From: Anticarsia gemmatalis
Taxonomy: Eukaryota > Arthropoda > Insecta > Lepidoptera > Erebidae
Length of the DNA stretch: 64,000 nt
Direction of reading: 5' to 3'
Assembly: GCF_050436995.1 (NCBI RefSeq)
Contig: NC_134747.1
Location: 7,385,501 to 7,449,500, forward strand
Below are positions 38,226 through 53,300 of this stretch, piece after piece; position 1 is the first letter of the stretch, and every line of letters starts with the position of its first letter. The notes below the pieces were generated by a model. The model worked only from the letters and a program-made list of their open reading frames with translations. It was not told the origin of the DNA and searched no databases. A program made the position numbers and the translations under genes.

Positions 38226-38324
38226 AACCCGCACTTGGCCGGCGTGGTGGACTCAAGGCCTAACGCCTCCCTAGTTCGGGAGGAGACCCTGGCCCTGCAG
38301 TGCGACCGTAATGGGTTAAAGAAA
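38226..38324 (+). mobile_element. SINE/LINE-tail fragment, second copy
   Basis: Carries CGCACTTGGCCGGCGTGGTG, GGAGGAGACCCTGGCCCTGC and ACCGTAATGGGTT. It is the same family as 34753-34863, about 80% alike by eye, with a weaker A-rich tail. No target duplication was found, so this copy is probably older. Confidence 0.65.
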
Positions 38325-41300
38325 TATATATGCATTGATGTATTTTCAAAGGTATTACTAAACGTTTACCGGAGCATCAACAAAAATATCGTTGTCATGT
38401 ATTCAGTACATTGTCAAACAACATAAGATACTCGGAATGTATGAAAGCTGTATACATTTGGCGTGTTATTATAGCTTTATAATGAAAACAGATCGCATCT
38501 CCCTTACCTTGTATAGGACGTATTATGTAGATTTCGATGCAAGTGAACAAACACGGTGGTGTTGTGACGATGAGGATTACATGGTACAGCAATTAGTTAG
38601 TTTAGCCAGCAAGCGTTGTACTGCGCTGATTGCATCAAGTGTGCTCGACATCCTATCCTTACCTTTACATTGTTTTGATTAACCCTCCAATAAGACAAGA
38701 TGAAGATTCAAATTTCGAACCGTTGCTGTTCGTAGTCCAAATTATGCACGATCGTTCTTTTTTAATTTCATCGAATCGAAGCCACGATGAAGGTCGGCGA
38801 ATAATCAAAAGCATATTGTTTGTAGTTTTTTCGGCTTCTTTGTTGTGGCAATATACACAAAGCGATTTAATTAAAAACTTATTTAACTTAAACCATATTG
38901 TGGATGCGCCCAAAAACTTTATCTTACGGTCAACTTTAGACACGTACTACGAAACAAAGTTACTTTTCAAAATGTAAAAGGGTAAAAGTTATCTTAAGAA
39001 GGTCGAGTTGCTTATCACAATTATGTTTTACAAGAATAACCTTAACTTATTATTAGTAACGGGTAATTTTCGGCGAATTAGAATAAATTATTGTTGAAAA
39101 AGTTGTGTGCTGTTGTATTCTAACATTACGAGTTTCATAACGGATCATAAATTGAACCAAGACATTACGTTGATTAACATGATGTTGCATTGTTCATGAA
39201 ACGCAGATACAAGTAGCCGAAAGTTTATTGTCCAAACTGCGCTCTCTTTTGTCAACACGCGGCTGAACATTTATAGGACAGATTACGAAGGTAATGTACT
39301 ACGTTAAAGTCGTAAAGAAAGGAATTACTTATCTTCATGAGCTTACAAATCTTGGAGGCCAACAACAGGAAATTTTGATATTATTTATGCCCTGGATATC
39401 TCCATATATGAAGTTATAACGTCACAAAATACATATTTTCGCAAGGTACCGCGAAATTTCTAACTACATAAAAGACTTTATCGGCATAATTTACAAAGAG
39501 ATTAATGAAATATACTAAGGACAAATACATAGTAAGAACCAGAACACTGTCCTAATGAAACACGCAAAGCTTCTCTTTGGGATTAAACACAGACCTACAC
39601 ATGCGAAAATATTATGACACATGTGACTTCTTTAATATGAACAAATATTAAATGCTAAAATGACTTTGAATTGCGATAGTAGGTATAAATTTTATATTTG
39701 ACGAAACCTTAAGTTACAAGGAAACATTTAATAAAACATCGCTTTTCCTATAGACATACAACCACTGTATACATTTGCAATTTAATTTTGAGAAGCTCAC
39801 CATCTGTAATGGATGTTTGCTTGTATAATTCAGCCGCCATAATTCACTGCGGCGCGCCTCGCAATATTCTCCATGCGAATCTTTAACTAAAGACTTTTAT
39901 ACCAAGAGCAATCTCGTTGTCATCCGATGTCTTTTAATTACATTGTGTATATGTTAATTAAAAGCTGAAAATGTGTATGTAAAACAAGATAAGTATCTCG
40001 GTAACCATCTCAGTTCAAAGCCAAAGTTTGTAGAATGAAGCACAATAGCACACCGATAATATGTATCATGACAAAATATATATGTAATTATATGTTCAGA
40101 ATTATTTTATTGTGCATATTTTTGTATGTATAATTTATGAACCAAAATAAGTTTAAAAATATTACTTAACTAACGTTGTAAGCGTTTGCGTGTAATTTTA
40201 TGCGCATTTCAGATTCAGATTCAAAATCAGTCAAGAGTGTAAATATGAAATTCCACATTTTCTTAAGTATCAGAATTGGCATCTATTTATAAGTTAAAAC
40301 GGCTTACCAAATTTATTTTTTCACCATTAGTCGCCAACAACGCCAACCTCTTTGCAGTAAACATTAACTTTTTTAATACTGGCAGATTCGAATTTCGAAA
40401 GGAAGAAGAAATAAAAATAATTTATTTGAATTTAAAATTGAAATATTTTTCATGTTATGGCGTTTTCTAAGCAAGATTTTTTTTATTGTTAATACATAAT
40501 TATGTTAAATTCATTAAAAAAGAAAACAAGATGGCGGTAAAAGGTATTTATTTATTTTTGATTGTACATATTAGTTCGATAACCTACTACTGATTTACGG
40601 TATCAACTGTTAAACTATTGATTATATAAAAACTGTAAGTAAAAACTATTTCTTTATTCAAATAAGATAAACTCAAAACTTTGTGTTATTTTATTAAGTA
40701 CGTAACCAATTATATAATTTTGATATCCTAATAACAAAGAAATAAAAATCTTCTGTTACCTAATAATAACTTTAAACACAGATTACCTGTTAATATAACA
40801 AATCATAATAATTTCATGTTTCTCATTACTCATATAAAATATAACAGGAACATAAACTCGTAACTTGTAAAACAAAATACTTATACTCTGCTCATAAGTT
40901 TAACGACGTGTTTCAAATATTGAAAATACAATTTGGTTCGCAATTAGATTTTGGCACGTTTGATCGTGTTAATGGTCATACGTGTTTGTCGAACCCTGTT
41001 CGCTTGTATAGCAATTTAACTCATTCTTCACGTACTGGTTAATGGAAAATAATCCATTTTGATATCCCATGCGAGGGAACGTTTCAACAAAAATATTTTT
41101 CATATTTACATTCAGAACGACTGTTATTGTTACATTATATACCTTTGTGTACGTATAATAAAAGTTCACTAAAGTCTGTTGTAAATATATAGCTATTTTG
41201 TAGACACATCAATTCGTACAGCAGTTGTAATGATATCTACTCTAAATACAAGTTGGCATCATCGATACTAATATGCCAATAACAGTAAGTATTTGGCAGA

Positions 41301-44300
41301 TGCATCGCTCGTGTTTGTTTGACAAATACGTCAAACTACTTGGGCAAATGTTTACCCATTCCCTCCGATTTGCTCCGTCAAATATAACTTCATGAAACAA
41401 CCTCAAGTATTAATGTAGCGATTCCTGAACGATGTCTGATAAGAGACGGCTTCCATTATAATTCTAATGCGCTCGCTACCATAAATGTTTATTGTTATGT
41501 TGAAATGAGCATAATATTTGATGCGCTTCACTCCCACGACTATCCTGTTTATAAAATAATTTCATCTGCTTATTCTCATTTCATTTAGTTAGTAAACATT
41601 TATTTATTGCTGCCTGTCGATGCGATATAATTCGTAAATTAATCTGACTTCGTGCGGTAAAGTTCAAAATGTTTGAAGACGCCGTAGCCGGATCATTAAT
41701 TTGATGGAAGTTTAAAAAGTTGGTTTAATTAATAACTTTGTATAATCGGCGTTTGATCAAAGCTTTCAGTTTGGCAGTATTAGCTGCAGCACGTTTATAA
41801 TCCATTGTGTAATAAAAAAAACATAGAAATATGTACATGGTAACTGTTTTATGCTGTTTTGATGTTTCATATGCCCAATAAAAAGATAAAAACTCTGAAA
41901 CGATGTTATCTTTACTATTTTATGTTCACCTGAATTTATATTCATACTTTTAGATAGTAATTTATGTTGTTTTTGTGTATAACTTTCTTACTTTTTGAGC
42001 TACTATATAGGATAATACAGAAATTGTCTTGAAAGAATTGGTGGTTTGTAGGACATAACGTGAACATAATAGTTTCTTGTATTTAGTAGGTACTATAAAT
42101 GAAGTAAATAACGCTCGGCAACTTGATGATAATCTGTTACGACGTACTGGAGCTGGCCATATCGCGTACCAACACTTTTTGTCGTAACATTTTATTACAA
42201 GCCCGGTGTAGTCGTTCGCCACGCGAACTCCACTTTGTTTGGACTTTTTAGTTAACATTTTGATTCGGTTAGGAAACAATTTCATGTGGACCGTGAAGGG
42301 ATTACTGGAAACAGGAATGCTCCCAGTTAAATGTTAGCTTTGTGTCAATATTTAGTGCTTTCAAAATGTGAAACATTTTATTTCCTTAAATAACTCTTGT
42401 AAAACTTTTAAAAACATAAAAGTATGCTTTATTTTAAAGAATTAGGCATATAGTCAGAGGCATGAAGTTTTATTCATTTATAATATATGTTCTTATAGGT
42501 TTGTTTACTAATTTAATCCACTTTTTTTCGATTATCAACATTGGCAAATTGAAAAGTCGATATTAATTACAACTCTTCATCATTCATTATTTCTGCGGCG
42601 CGTGACCAAAAACACAGTGATTATACATTAATTGCTCATTATCATTATAATTACATGTCATTTAAATGACATTAATTTATATCGTGACATTCTGTTTTTT
42701 TTTGTGAAAAAAGTTTTTAAATTTTTCGCTGCACATAACATTTACTTATTTAAATATTAGTAGGTATTAGTAGTGCCTCCAATAAGTTTTCTATTGAAGT
42801 CACATAGCGTGCCTATACCTCCATTGACTACGAAAAGTGCCTTAAATCATGGAATACGCGCTCGTGTATATTACAAAATTATAAACTACCTTGTTAATTT
42901 ACATAATTACATTTTAACGATTATTCTCTTAGGTAAGTTGATATGTATTCCACTCTTTTAGGGATTTACTTCAGTGTTTATTTTTGTGTAATATTCATGT
43001 CTTACAAGCTGCGTAAATTTGATTTTCTTTGAGAATAGCGCGAATTTGAAAGAGCAACGCTACGCAAATTGCTGGTTTCGATAGACTGGTGATTACATAG
43101 CATGTCATTGTTAATTGCTCAGAACCTTCTTGATGCATCTCTGCTTTTTCATCTTCCTAAAGAATTTTTGAAAAACATACAATCAAAACAAAACATCTTT
43201 ACGATTAATACATATTTATTGCGAAACGTTCCATCCTTCATTATGTTTAATTCTCAGAAAACTAACAAATAACATTAGTGTTATGACATAATAATTAAAG
43301 GTTAATCAGTTACCGAATAATGTTGACGTAGTCGGTCGTGAGCGAACTCAGGTATTTCAAATTCTACGTAAGTCAAATAAGAAACTTATTACCTTTTCTG
43401 ACGGTAACATTATTTGACACAGAACTGTAAAAATATTATATTATTTGGTGCTAAAATTATTTCGCGTACGTCAGGTAAATTCTACGTGAAGCGTGTGATT
43501 GAGGTAGACTATTGACGAGCGCCTTAACCCTAAAATGTTTACAAGAAGCTACAAGAGGTCGATAGACCTAATTAGATTAAGTCTGCCGCTAGAAGTGGCC
43601 GAAGCTCATGCCTAAACAATGAAGCGTAATCAGTACTTTGTGAATCATGACAATGTTAAATATGTAACGTCGAGCTTTTGACTTCTTTTACAACCATAAT
43701 ATGAAACCATTGGTATAATAATATTGTGGTAAATTCAATTCAGAAGAATCGAGTTGAACCAAATTTTTAGTTCGATAGTAGTAGGTATATAACGTATTTT
43801 AGAAAATACTGTTTTATGTCCATTATATAATTAAATATTAGTTTAAATACGATAGCGTATAATAAAAACTAAACTCAATATATCTCAAGATAAAAAGCCT
43901 TATAACTCTTAAAAGGTTTCATTTTGAATCCTTTCTAAACGATTTTTTCTGGCCACAAAATATAGGGCAATATTTTATTCTAAGAGTCCCAGTCACAATG
44001 TTGAGTTATGTCCTATGGAATCTTACTTTTCAGGTCAGTACCGTTTCTTTAGTTTGCGTCGTAAATAGTACGGTCGGATGGACCAATGGTTTGTTACAAA
44101 AGCTGAAAAAATCAATGTTACATGGCTAGATTGGAATTGCGTTCAATAGTGGTACGGGGTGGCTCCTGGGGTGCCCCCTTTCATGGGAACGTACACGGCC
44201 AACGAGCGAGATTTGACGCTGTCGACATTTTAGACCGCCACACATAACATGTAGTCACGAAAGAAGCGAGCCGCAATTTATGTTTTTCCAAATTGTTTCG

Positions 44301-47300
44301 GTTTTTCTAAAACATTGCCTATATTATTTTATATTGGTATTATTTTTTATTCCTTGGTGGCCGTTCTGCTAGACTAGACACTGAATATTTAAAGGTTAGT
44401 CTTAACATCTTTATTTTATGTTCGCTGTGAAACCCATTTTTAATTAATACACGATCCAAAATACAGTGCTATCTTGGTATAAATAAGTAAAACGATTAAA
44501 CAGAGTCACTTTGCTTCAGTTTAGTAGTTCACAGAAGTAAGTAGAGCGAAGATAGTAGACAAGTAGCGTGCAAATAAGCAGAGTGCATCTCTAAATGCGG
44601 TTAGTTAAATCCTTTGAGCATGTAGAATACTTAGTAATACTTGCAGCACTACTTAATTTATTTTCTAGTGTCCACATTACAAGGTTTCAAATAGTGTTAC
44701 CGTTTCCGTGAGCACGTGTACAAAGCTAACCTAATAAAGTTTCAGGAAGATTGTCATAGTTAACGTTTGTTAGGATTAATTATTTCACGTGCGCATAATA
44801 ACAATAATAATATAATTGTTCTTTGAATCCAACAAACAGGTCAAAATTATTCAACTTTGGAAGGTGTTTGTTTGACATAACAACACAGTTGTTGTTAAGT
44901 TCATGCTAGTTGTTACCACTTATTTATAACTATGAATGTTTATATTATTTAATTAAATAAAACGAATATGATATATCCTTAGAGTTTACAAATTACGATG
45001 AATTTATTAATGTTTAGAGAAATTAGAAGTATGCCAATCGTAAAAACCATAAGATGTAGTCACGTATATTGAAATGAGGAACGACATTAGTACTGAGAAA
45101 GGTCTACGGCGTAGCCGCGTAGGCCTGATTGAAAGCCTACGCACCTTGAACTTATAAAAATATTTTTAGGGTCATGGACTCTTGACTCTGCTTAAGGCTT
45201 TGTAATATTCCTACGTTAAGTCGTTCTACAGAAATTAAGCCCATCGTTCCAAAGGTCCACCCAACGGTGATTGTGTCAATAGAAGGACGTGCTTAATCTA
45301 TTTAAGTTCAGCTTTATTTATAAATTCGTGCCTCTGACACCAAAAGGATATGATATTACTGTTTGACCTCTCTTGTAAACGTTTCAAAATTTGAGACTTT
45401 CGTTTTGTTTTCTTAGGTACGTTAATGAGTTGAGGAGTTTGTGGGAACAAGGTAACGTAAAAAGTTTGCCTGTTTTCGAGCGTTTCGGCTTAAGAATATT
45501 GTTTTTGTTTTAGAACTAAATTGATCGCGGCATGTGTTAAAGTAGAATGTTTTTTGCTTGTTTGGTCGGAGTTTATGAGTTTTATTGCTTTTACAAACAC
45601 AACATTGTTTATTAACTCAATACTTTTTATATTGTTGTATAAAGCGCTCTTTTTAAAACAATTGGGTATACACTATAATGGAATATCCAATTCTATTGTG
45701 AATCAGGGAAACTCAAAGATAAAAGTCCAATTTAATTACATTAACATTCAACGTCTATATAATTATAGCCGACGTTATACACATGTTAATCTTCACTAAC
45801 CCACTGCCAACACTGGCAGGCGAAACATAAAAACTAAATAACTAAACAATGATACTAATAAAAGCAAAAGCAGTATAAAAACAGGTAATGTTTCTGTCTG
45901 GACGCTGGTGTAAATCCGACAAGTTTGAATTAGTCTCTACAATAGACTTCCATCGAAGTATTGGCAGAGACTGTATAAGATTTTTTATTTTACGGAGACG
46001 GCTATACCCGTCTTGCTATAAAATGGATTAGGTATGACTTTGAAGTTTTTAGTACGAAGTTTTAATATTACCTGGGTAACAAAGTAAGCTGTGCATCAGT
46101 ACTTCAAATATCTATAAAGTCTGAAAACATTTTCCGAAAATACAAAATGCATCAACTGTTTATGATAGGCTATGATAATTTTAATACCTTTCGAAGGAAA
46201 TCATAAAGAAGACAGGCGAAATTTCCGATCTCGTTTCAATGTAACAATTTACAAAATTCTATGAAACAAGCTATTTAACAGCTATAATGTCTTTTTTTGT
46301 GAAACGTATATTATATAGTATATTTCGCGTTATGCTCAACACGTGTATAACGGGAACTGTTGCAATATTAATATAAGGTAAAAGTAATATTTTACGAATA
46401 TCGTAATGAAGGTAATATACAGGTGGATAATAAAGACAACTACAAAAGCCCCTTTATTCAGACTGTAATCAGCATACAACAATGACAATATGAAAAATGA
46501 TTCGCTTGTATCTTAAATAGTAAATGTAAACTTCGTTTTAAATTTTAAATCTGCTACGAGTTCATGACTGTATTTAAATATTAATGCACATTAAAAGAGA
46601 TACAGCAATGGCCAGAACAACACATTTTTCAGCAATCTGTCCCGTTTTATGAGGATCCTCGCAAATAAATTTTTACGTAAACGATCTTACCAAAGTACTT
46701 ATCGGTACAACGACGTCCATTTTTATTATAGTTCAGTTTTAAGTAAATATGAAAAACTTTTGCAAATATTCTTTGTCTTAAAATTCAGTAATAGAATTAA
46801 TTATGATTTATTGGCAACCAATATATTTTAAACCCTCCGGCCACGAGGCATCAACTACTAACTACTACAATTTCAATAATCTTTTAATTTAAACCACTTT
46901 CAAAAGACGAAGGCCCGCCTAAATTAAGTTCTATAACTTTTGAGAAGCGTCAAAGTTATTGTATTCAGTATTGACTATATAATAAAATCGAAGCTTACAA
47001 GTTTGGATTTTTATTCTTGATCCAGTGAGCTAAGAAGAAAACTTCTATAAATAATTTTATAACGGCGATGAGTAGTAGATGTCTCGCCGTAACGCCTTGT
47101 CGTCAAATGTAATGAAATCACTTCCACTTGAATGAATAACTGTAAGGTCACGAAAACGCTCAATTACTTCCTGTATTCGTTCTCAGCCAACTGTACGGAG
47201 CTCATACAAAAGGAGGATTATTATTATCTGACTTCATATCGGATGCTTGTCGCACGATTTAGCTAAACTTTCTAGGTCAAGCTGATGCTTTTGGAATCTT

Positions 47301-50073
47301 TTGCCAGTTATTTTTTAACAGCAAACTAGAATCTATAATAATGCGAGTTATTAATGTAGGTAATATAAATGTAATATACAATTTTTACTTTTAGACTAGA
47401 AATATAAGTGGAAGACTCACATTAAACTAATGTCAATGGGCTCATTGAAATCAAATCAGGCACAACAAATTGGCTGTAAATATAAGTTTTACACATATTT
47501 TATATATCTGTGGATAGGCACTAGATAATGATTTGTTGACGATTGCACATAGAACCACATTGACGTCATATTTGGCAGACGAAAATCTTAATAAAAAAGT
47601 CTCTTTATGACGAAAGCGACTCAGGCGGAGTCAGTGTCAATGAATGAACCACTCAAGCAGAGTGTTTAGTGTAGTGGAGTAGGGGTAAAACCTGTAGGCT
47701 GTGTCTCACCTACATACGTATACGTTTACGTTTCAGTGTGAAGTGTGGCTCTTGACGTGATAAAAAACCGGTCGAGAGAGAATTCAATCGCGGATGTATA
47801 CAACTTACTAATAAATAGCATAAAATCTAAGAGACGTTTCAGTTTGGTATCAGGTTGTTATTTTCAACATAAGCAGCAAAACTAGCACGAGAATCTTGTA
47901 ATGATTGGGCAAACAAAAACTAAAGGTGGGTCCGACGATACTTGTAATTTATTGCGGTCAAAAATGCCAATATCTAGGCTAGATGTTGGTACCGAGTACA
48001 ACCAAAACTAAAACCAACAAGTAAGTACCAACTGTAGGAGTCCTAAAGACATTTCGTTTTATTTCATAATGAAATGAGACACCTCACTACACACGCTGCG
48101 TAATCCAAACATGTTTCAGTCTATAAAAATCGCAATCAATCCTTGAAGGGTCCTTTACATATTCATTGAACGGTTAACTTTTCAGTCTGACTTTTTGCTT
48201 CATTATTTTTCCACAACAATGCCAACTACTCTGGTTAACAAATACATTTGCGGTTGTAAACATTTTTACTTACACGGGTTGTTTGTTATGTTTATAACAA
48301 TGTCGATAGCAATGTTTATGTTCTTTAATTAAGTAATTGGACACGCATCGATCATAAATAGTAAAAACAAATAGTTGTTTCGGGTCGCGCCGACTTTAAT
48401 GAGCGACAAATATCACTGGTGGAATGAGACCACGGAGTAAATAGCGTCGGTGTAGTTATATACCTGTGTCGATAGTCGTGCTACGACATTCTAGTGATGC
48501 AGCTGCTCTGTATGGCTGTTACTAGTTTCTGTATCGCAGCTTAATGATGTTGCCGTTATTTTCAACACTCTTCTTTTTAACCGTGGAGTTGAATGAAAAG
48601 CGAAGCAGCGTGGCTATAGAATAAAACTTTTCATACTTATACACTTTAATTTTATTCTAGTTTACAAAATAAAAAATCAGCATAAAAAGTGATAATGATA
48701 ATAGGAATATTTTAACCGGAATTCGGAAATGATTGTCACTAAGTTGCGTTTCAGGTAGACTCCTAAACAAACGAACAAAAATAATGTTACCCAAACTCCC
48801 ACGTAATAGCACAGTTTATAAAAACTCATTTGAATATAAATGAGATTACATTAGAAGAAAAAGGACCAAAAACTTGGATTACTGATCGGAATATTTTTCC
48901 TAAAAGTAGTTAAGTATTGCCTGCAAATTGTATATAGGAAATCAAATCATTCGCAGTTAGTACTATTTTATTTTAGTTAGTTGGTACTAAAAAACACGAT
49001 GAATGATGTAACGAATTTAGATGTACTCAGTAATAACATTTTATGTAAGTGTAAAACATGGCTTCATGGATTATCGAATTAATAAACAAACAATATAAAA
49101 GACACCAAATGATTAAGTGCTTACACACTTACAGTAAACTGCGGCGATAAAATCCTATAAAAGAAGCTGAAAGTATAATAAATGTAGGTCTAGATTGGAT
49201 CCGTGCTGGCTGGCTAGTTTTTCACGATGTTGTAAAATTCGTATTACCACTTTTATGCTTTATCATAAATCGTACACGTCACGACTGAATAACGTTTTAT
49301 TTTTCAATGATGCCTTACATCCTTTGTCAGATGTATATTTATGAACTTTCTTGAGATCAGTAACAGATGTCAGTTTTTATAAAAGCATTGCTTTGTGCAT
49401 TTTTAAATTAAAAAATCTCTTTAATTGAATCTTAATAGACCGCTCATCATTTTATTAATAGCAAAATAAATAAATAGCTGTTCTTACTTATCTTTTTTAT
49501 TTAATTTAACATCTTGTTCATCAATTCCAGTCAAAGTTTAAATCTGAATTAGTAGATATAAAAAATCTATTAACATACTTGTAAGAGATGAATAAAATAA
49601 AATATTAAATAGAACATACAAAAGAATCTTGTGGAAAATTAGAAAGAACAAACAACAAAAAATGGTCTTTTAATTTCTTCAATAGATATATACACGAATA
49701 TTAATAACGTTTATTATGTTACGGGTCGCACACACAAAATCCACATAAAATTCATACGCCAATTACATACGATCGACAATTTGTCCGGGGATTTAGGTTT
49801 TATGGCACGGACCTTTATCTCTCATACATAACACCAATTTATCAATAACGATACAAGTATTCGACGAAATTGGGAAAAGTACTCACTATTAATCGTACCA
49901 CGATATGAAATAAGCTTATTTGGATGATAGATTAGGGAAATATAGCCTGATTACTCTTATTAGCATTTCTTTTCCTTATTGTAGTTATAAAAACCTCACT
50001 TTTATATCAGTAATCTTATTTTCTGCAGCTTAATGTTATCATGTCAAATTGTCCGCGTCTCCGTTTATGAAGG
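38325..50073. other. Long intronic AT-rich stretch
   Basis: No exon could be supported over 11.7 kb. The longest frames (38630-38977, 115 codons; 41962-42285 minus, 107 codons; 38392-38682) have no recognisable domain, and the two plus-strand frames overlap each other. A GC-richer patch lies at 44130-44240. TATAAATA at 44478 followed 30 bases later by TCACT could be a core promoter (see findings). A clustered inverted motif based on CTACG and CGTAG lies at 45105-45145. Confidence 0.35.
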
Positions 50074-50333
50074 ACTAGCTGACCCGCGCAACTTCGCTTG
50101 CGTCACCTAAGAGAGAATGAGTCAAAATTTTCCCCGATTTTGTAACATTTTTTACTGGTACTCTGCTCCTATTGGTCGTAGCGTGATGATATATAGCCTA
50201 TAACCTTCCTCGATTAATGGGCTATCTAACACTGAAATAATTTTTCAAATCGAACCAGTAGTTCCTGAGATTAGCGCGTTCAAACAAACAAACAAACAAA
50301 CAAACTCTTCAGCTTTATAATATTAGTATAGAT
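50074..50333 (+). mobile_element. Dispersed element, GCTGACCCGCGC to TTAGTATAGAT
   Basis: A 260 bp copy running from ACTAGCTGACCCGCGCAAC to TAATATTAGTATAGAT, with a (CAAA)n run at about 50283-50305 near the 3' end. It is the same family as the copies inside the inverted-repeat arms. It lacks their ATGTTACATAA palindrome and is closer to the form I know from many insect genomes. No autonomous partner is in the window. Confidence 0.7.
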
Positions 50334-53300
50334 TTAGCGACGAAGTGAATTGCGATGACCTGTTGTCGTTGAGTTGCCCAAATCTTTTCTTTTATTTACT
50401 TACTCTTTATTTTGTCATGCTTCTGAGGAATTACGTGGTTTGGTAACTTTGGATTTCCTTGTGGACAAATTTGAGGCTAAACAAACATAATTTAAGGAAA
50501 AGGCTATAAGCGTAACTACAAATTATTCATATTTAGTTTTCAATGGTTATTCAGAAACGAATTACGAATAATCAGTGAAGTTACTTAGAAAAATGGTTAG
50601 TCAAATCTGTGTATCCTCAAAACCATATTATTCACTAATTAAATAGCTTTTGTAATTTTTTTTAGTTATTTTGAATCAGATTAAAGACATTAGCTTTGCT
50701 CTATGTTATATGAACGTAGAGATGATAACACTTAAATTTTACAAAATGTTGCTATCACGAGCGAAATAAAAGAATGAAGGGTAACAGCTGCCAATCTTCC
50801 CGCAACAGCCATGTCACTGCAGAAGTGGAAATCTTTATTTCTTTGTAAATCCGCCAATCACTTCGTCAGTTCTGACACTCTTCAAATATGCATTATTTAT
50901 AAACAGTAATGTGTTGAAAATAAAGTACGAACGTGTATTGGTTTATAAAGTTGATTTACATAAAGAGCGGGGGAAAGAGACACGTGCCAGACGGTCCACA
51001 CAGACACAAAGAAATGTCTCCCACTCATTCATTCGTCAACTTCTCTCCCGTCTAGAACATGTGCTCAAGTATAAAAAGACCTGGACTTGTCCTTGACGGT
51101 TATCGCACCTTATATTTATTATGAAAAAGATTTTAGTTAGTAACAAAGGACAAGGTATATTTTTCTTTATGAATATACCATAAGTATCTGCGTATCATTG
51201 TGTTGTTGATATGTTTAACAAACTGTAACATAAGCGAATACGAAAACATTGTTTTACTTCCGGCGACGTCCGGGAAATTATATTTCATACGTCAAACGAA
51301 AAAGGATGTTAATTTTATTTGGGTCTAAATGTAAACAACTTTGGAGTTTCAAGCATTCTGGGCAAAATTGAATAATATTGCCAATCTGCTCGAGGAATAA
51401 AATTAATTTTTATTGTTACTTGTATTTATGCATGAATTTATTTATTTAACGTATATACTTTTTGTTTATTTTGTACGATATTTTATAATGACCATTTGAG
51501 ATTACGCTTAGTGGAACTGCATAACTATTCTGTTAATAAAATGGATCAGGCTCTCTCAGCAATATTGCTTTAGTTCGTGGTTCATTCCAACTGTTTGGTC
51601 CCGTTAGTCTAATATTAATCTTATGACTTTGATGTAAAGGTCCTAGATATAATATCCCGTCTAAAGTAATCTAACTGTTCCTTTTTAGAATAAACTTACG
51701 AGTGGCTACTTATAACTGCTTATAATATTCACAATAAAACGAGATTGAAATCAGCTTTGTTGCAAAACGGAGCTCTTAGCTAGAAATGACTACCTAGTCA
51801 TCCTTTTCTTTAAGTCGCTGCTCATTGGATTGAAGTCAGAATATTGATATTAAAAAGAGGAAACAATTTTCAATTTAGTTCTTCGAGTCCTAAATAAATA
51901 AAATGGGTTTCAGAATTACGTGTCTGAATAAAATTGGATCAATGAGTTGAATGATGATGATGAATAAAATTCCTTTAAATATTAAAAATGTTGAATAATG
52001 GTGACTGAATGAATTACTTAAGCCTTCCGTTTGAGAAAAAGTGATAGGTACGTAGCAAAGCTTAGACAAAAGCGAGCAATGTTTCATTACTTGGTGCTTT
52101 CAGACCTAAAGGTAATATATTGTTCTACTTCTCTATTCGGGGGACAAATATAACAACTTGGTGTCATTTATCACTGAAACTACCACGCGTTACTAATACT
52201 TTAATAACTTTGTGGCTTATTGGAGGTGCTTTTGTAAACGGTATGTTATAGACTTGTTCTTATAGACGCGACTTTGGTCTAATGGCTGTAATACCGTTAG
52301 GCGAAGCGGGCGATTAAAGCGGTAGTTTCAAACGTTTGAAGAGGTTCCAAAATTATTCAGCTTGCATTTTAAAGTAGTGTGCGGTTTCCTCATAGCGCCT
52401 TGTTTGTTTATGTGTTGGTAATGCAACTGCATCAGCTATTAGTGCCGACATTAACACTGTAGCGGTTTAACTCTACGATTAAGTCTACAATGTTTTAGGT
52501 TTACGAGACTGAAATAAAGGCTGTTGTTTCTTAGTAGAATGTCCACTTAGGTTAATGTTATCTGTAACTGTATTAGGAAACTACGTTTGTAGATGAACAC
52601 GAGTAATTACGGCTTGGATTTGTACGTGGAAAAAATATTTGTAATAATGATGCTAGAAAATAATAGAACAAGTAAAGCAAGTTTGAGCACAGTTACTATG
52701 TGATAAAAATATTCCTTTGAATTACTACTATTTTAAAATATGAATGCTAAAATATGTATGAGAGTATAATTCCTGCTTTGCTGTATTGCTAAAATTTAAG
52801 AATAACGGGGACAATGAATTTTTATTTTGAAATCCGAGTACATAGGTCACTTTGTACATATATAGCAGCACAATAAACAGTTCTCCAATAGCATTATTAC
52901 ATTAACTGCACTGAGTAATTGACGCTGGCTGGATGTGGTGTTAAAATTAACGAATGCAATTCATTGGTATGATGGAAAATCAAATTATTTAAAGCACGGG
53001 ATAATCGGGTTAATCTGTTAATCACATTGTTACTAGTTGATGACAAAAATATTGACTAAATGCATGTTGATATTTAATGTGGGAAGTGTAATTACATATT
53101 CTTTATAAATAAATAAGGCGTATGTAATAAATCGAGACATTATGATCTTTTCATTTATTTCGGTAGCAAACCAATATAAATACTCGACGGTAGAGCCAAC
53201 AACCGATATTAGTAAAAGGTTTTTAAAAAATTGTGTGTTAATTAAATATTATAGATATCGAGATTCCTTCAACTTATAACAGCAATTATTTCAAAAGCTT

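Noticed and set aside
38392..38977. Two overlapping plus-strand frames of 96 and 115 codons
   Set aside because: They overlap in different frames, one has no plausible start context, and neither shows a domain, signal peptide or splice context. Frames of this size are expected by chance in 64 kb read six ways.
41962..42285. 107-codon minus-strand frame
   Set aside because: No recognisable domain, no promoter or splice context, composition like the surrounding intron.
45521..45799. 92-codon frame with a hydrophobic segment
   Set aside because: T-rich DNA readily encodes Phe/Leu/Ile stretches; the frame lacks an upstream ATG in good context and any other support.
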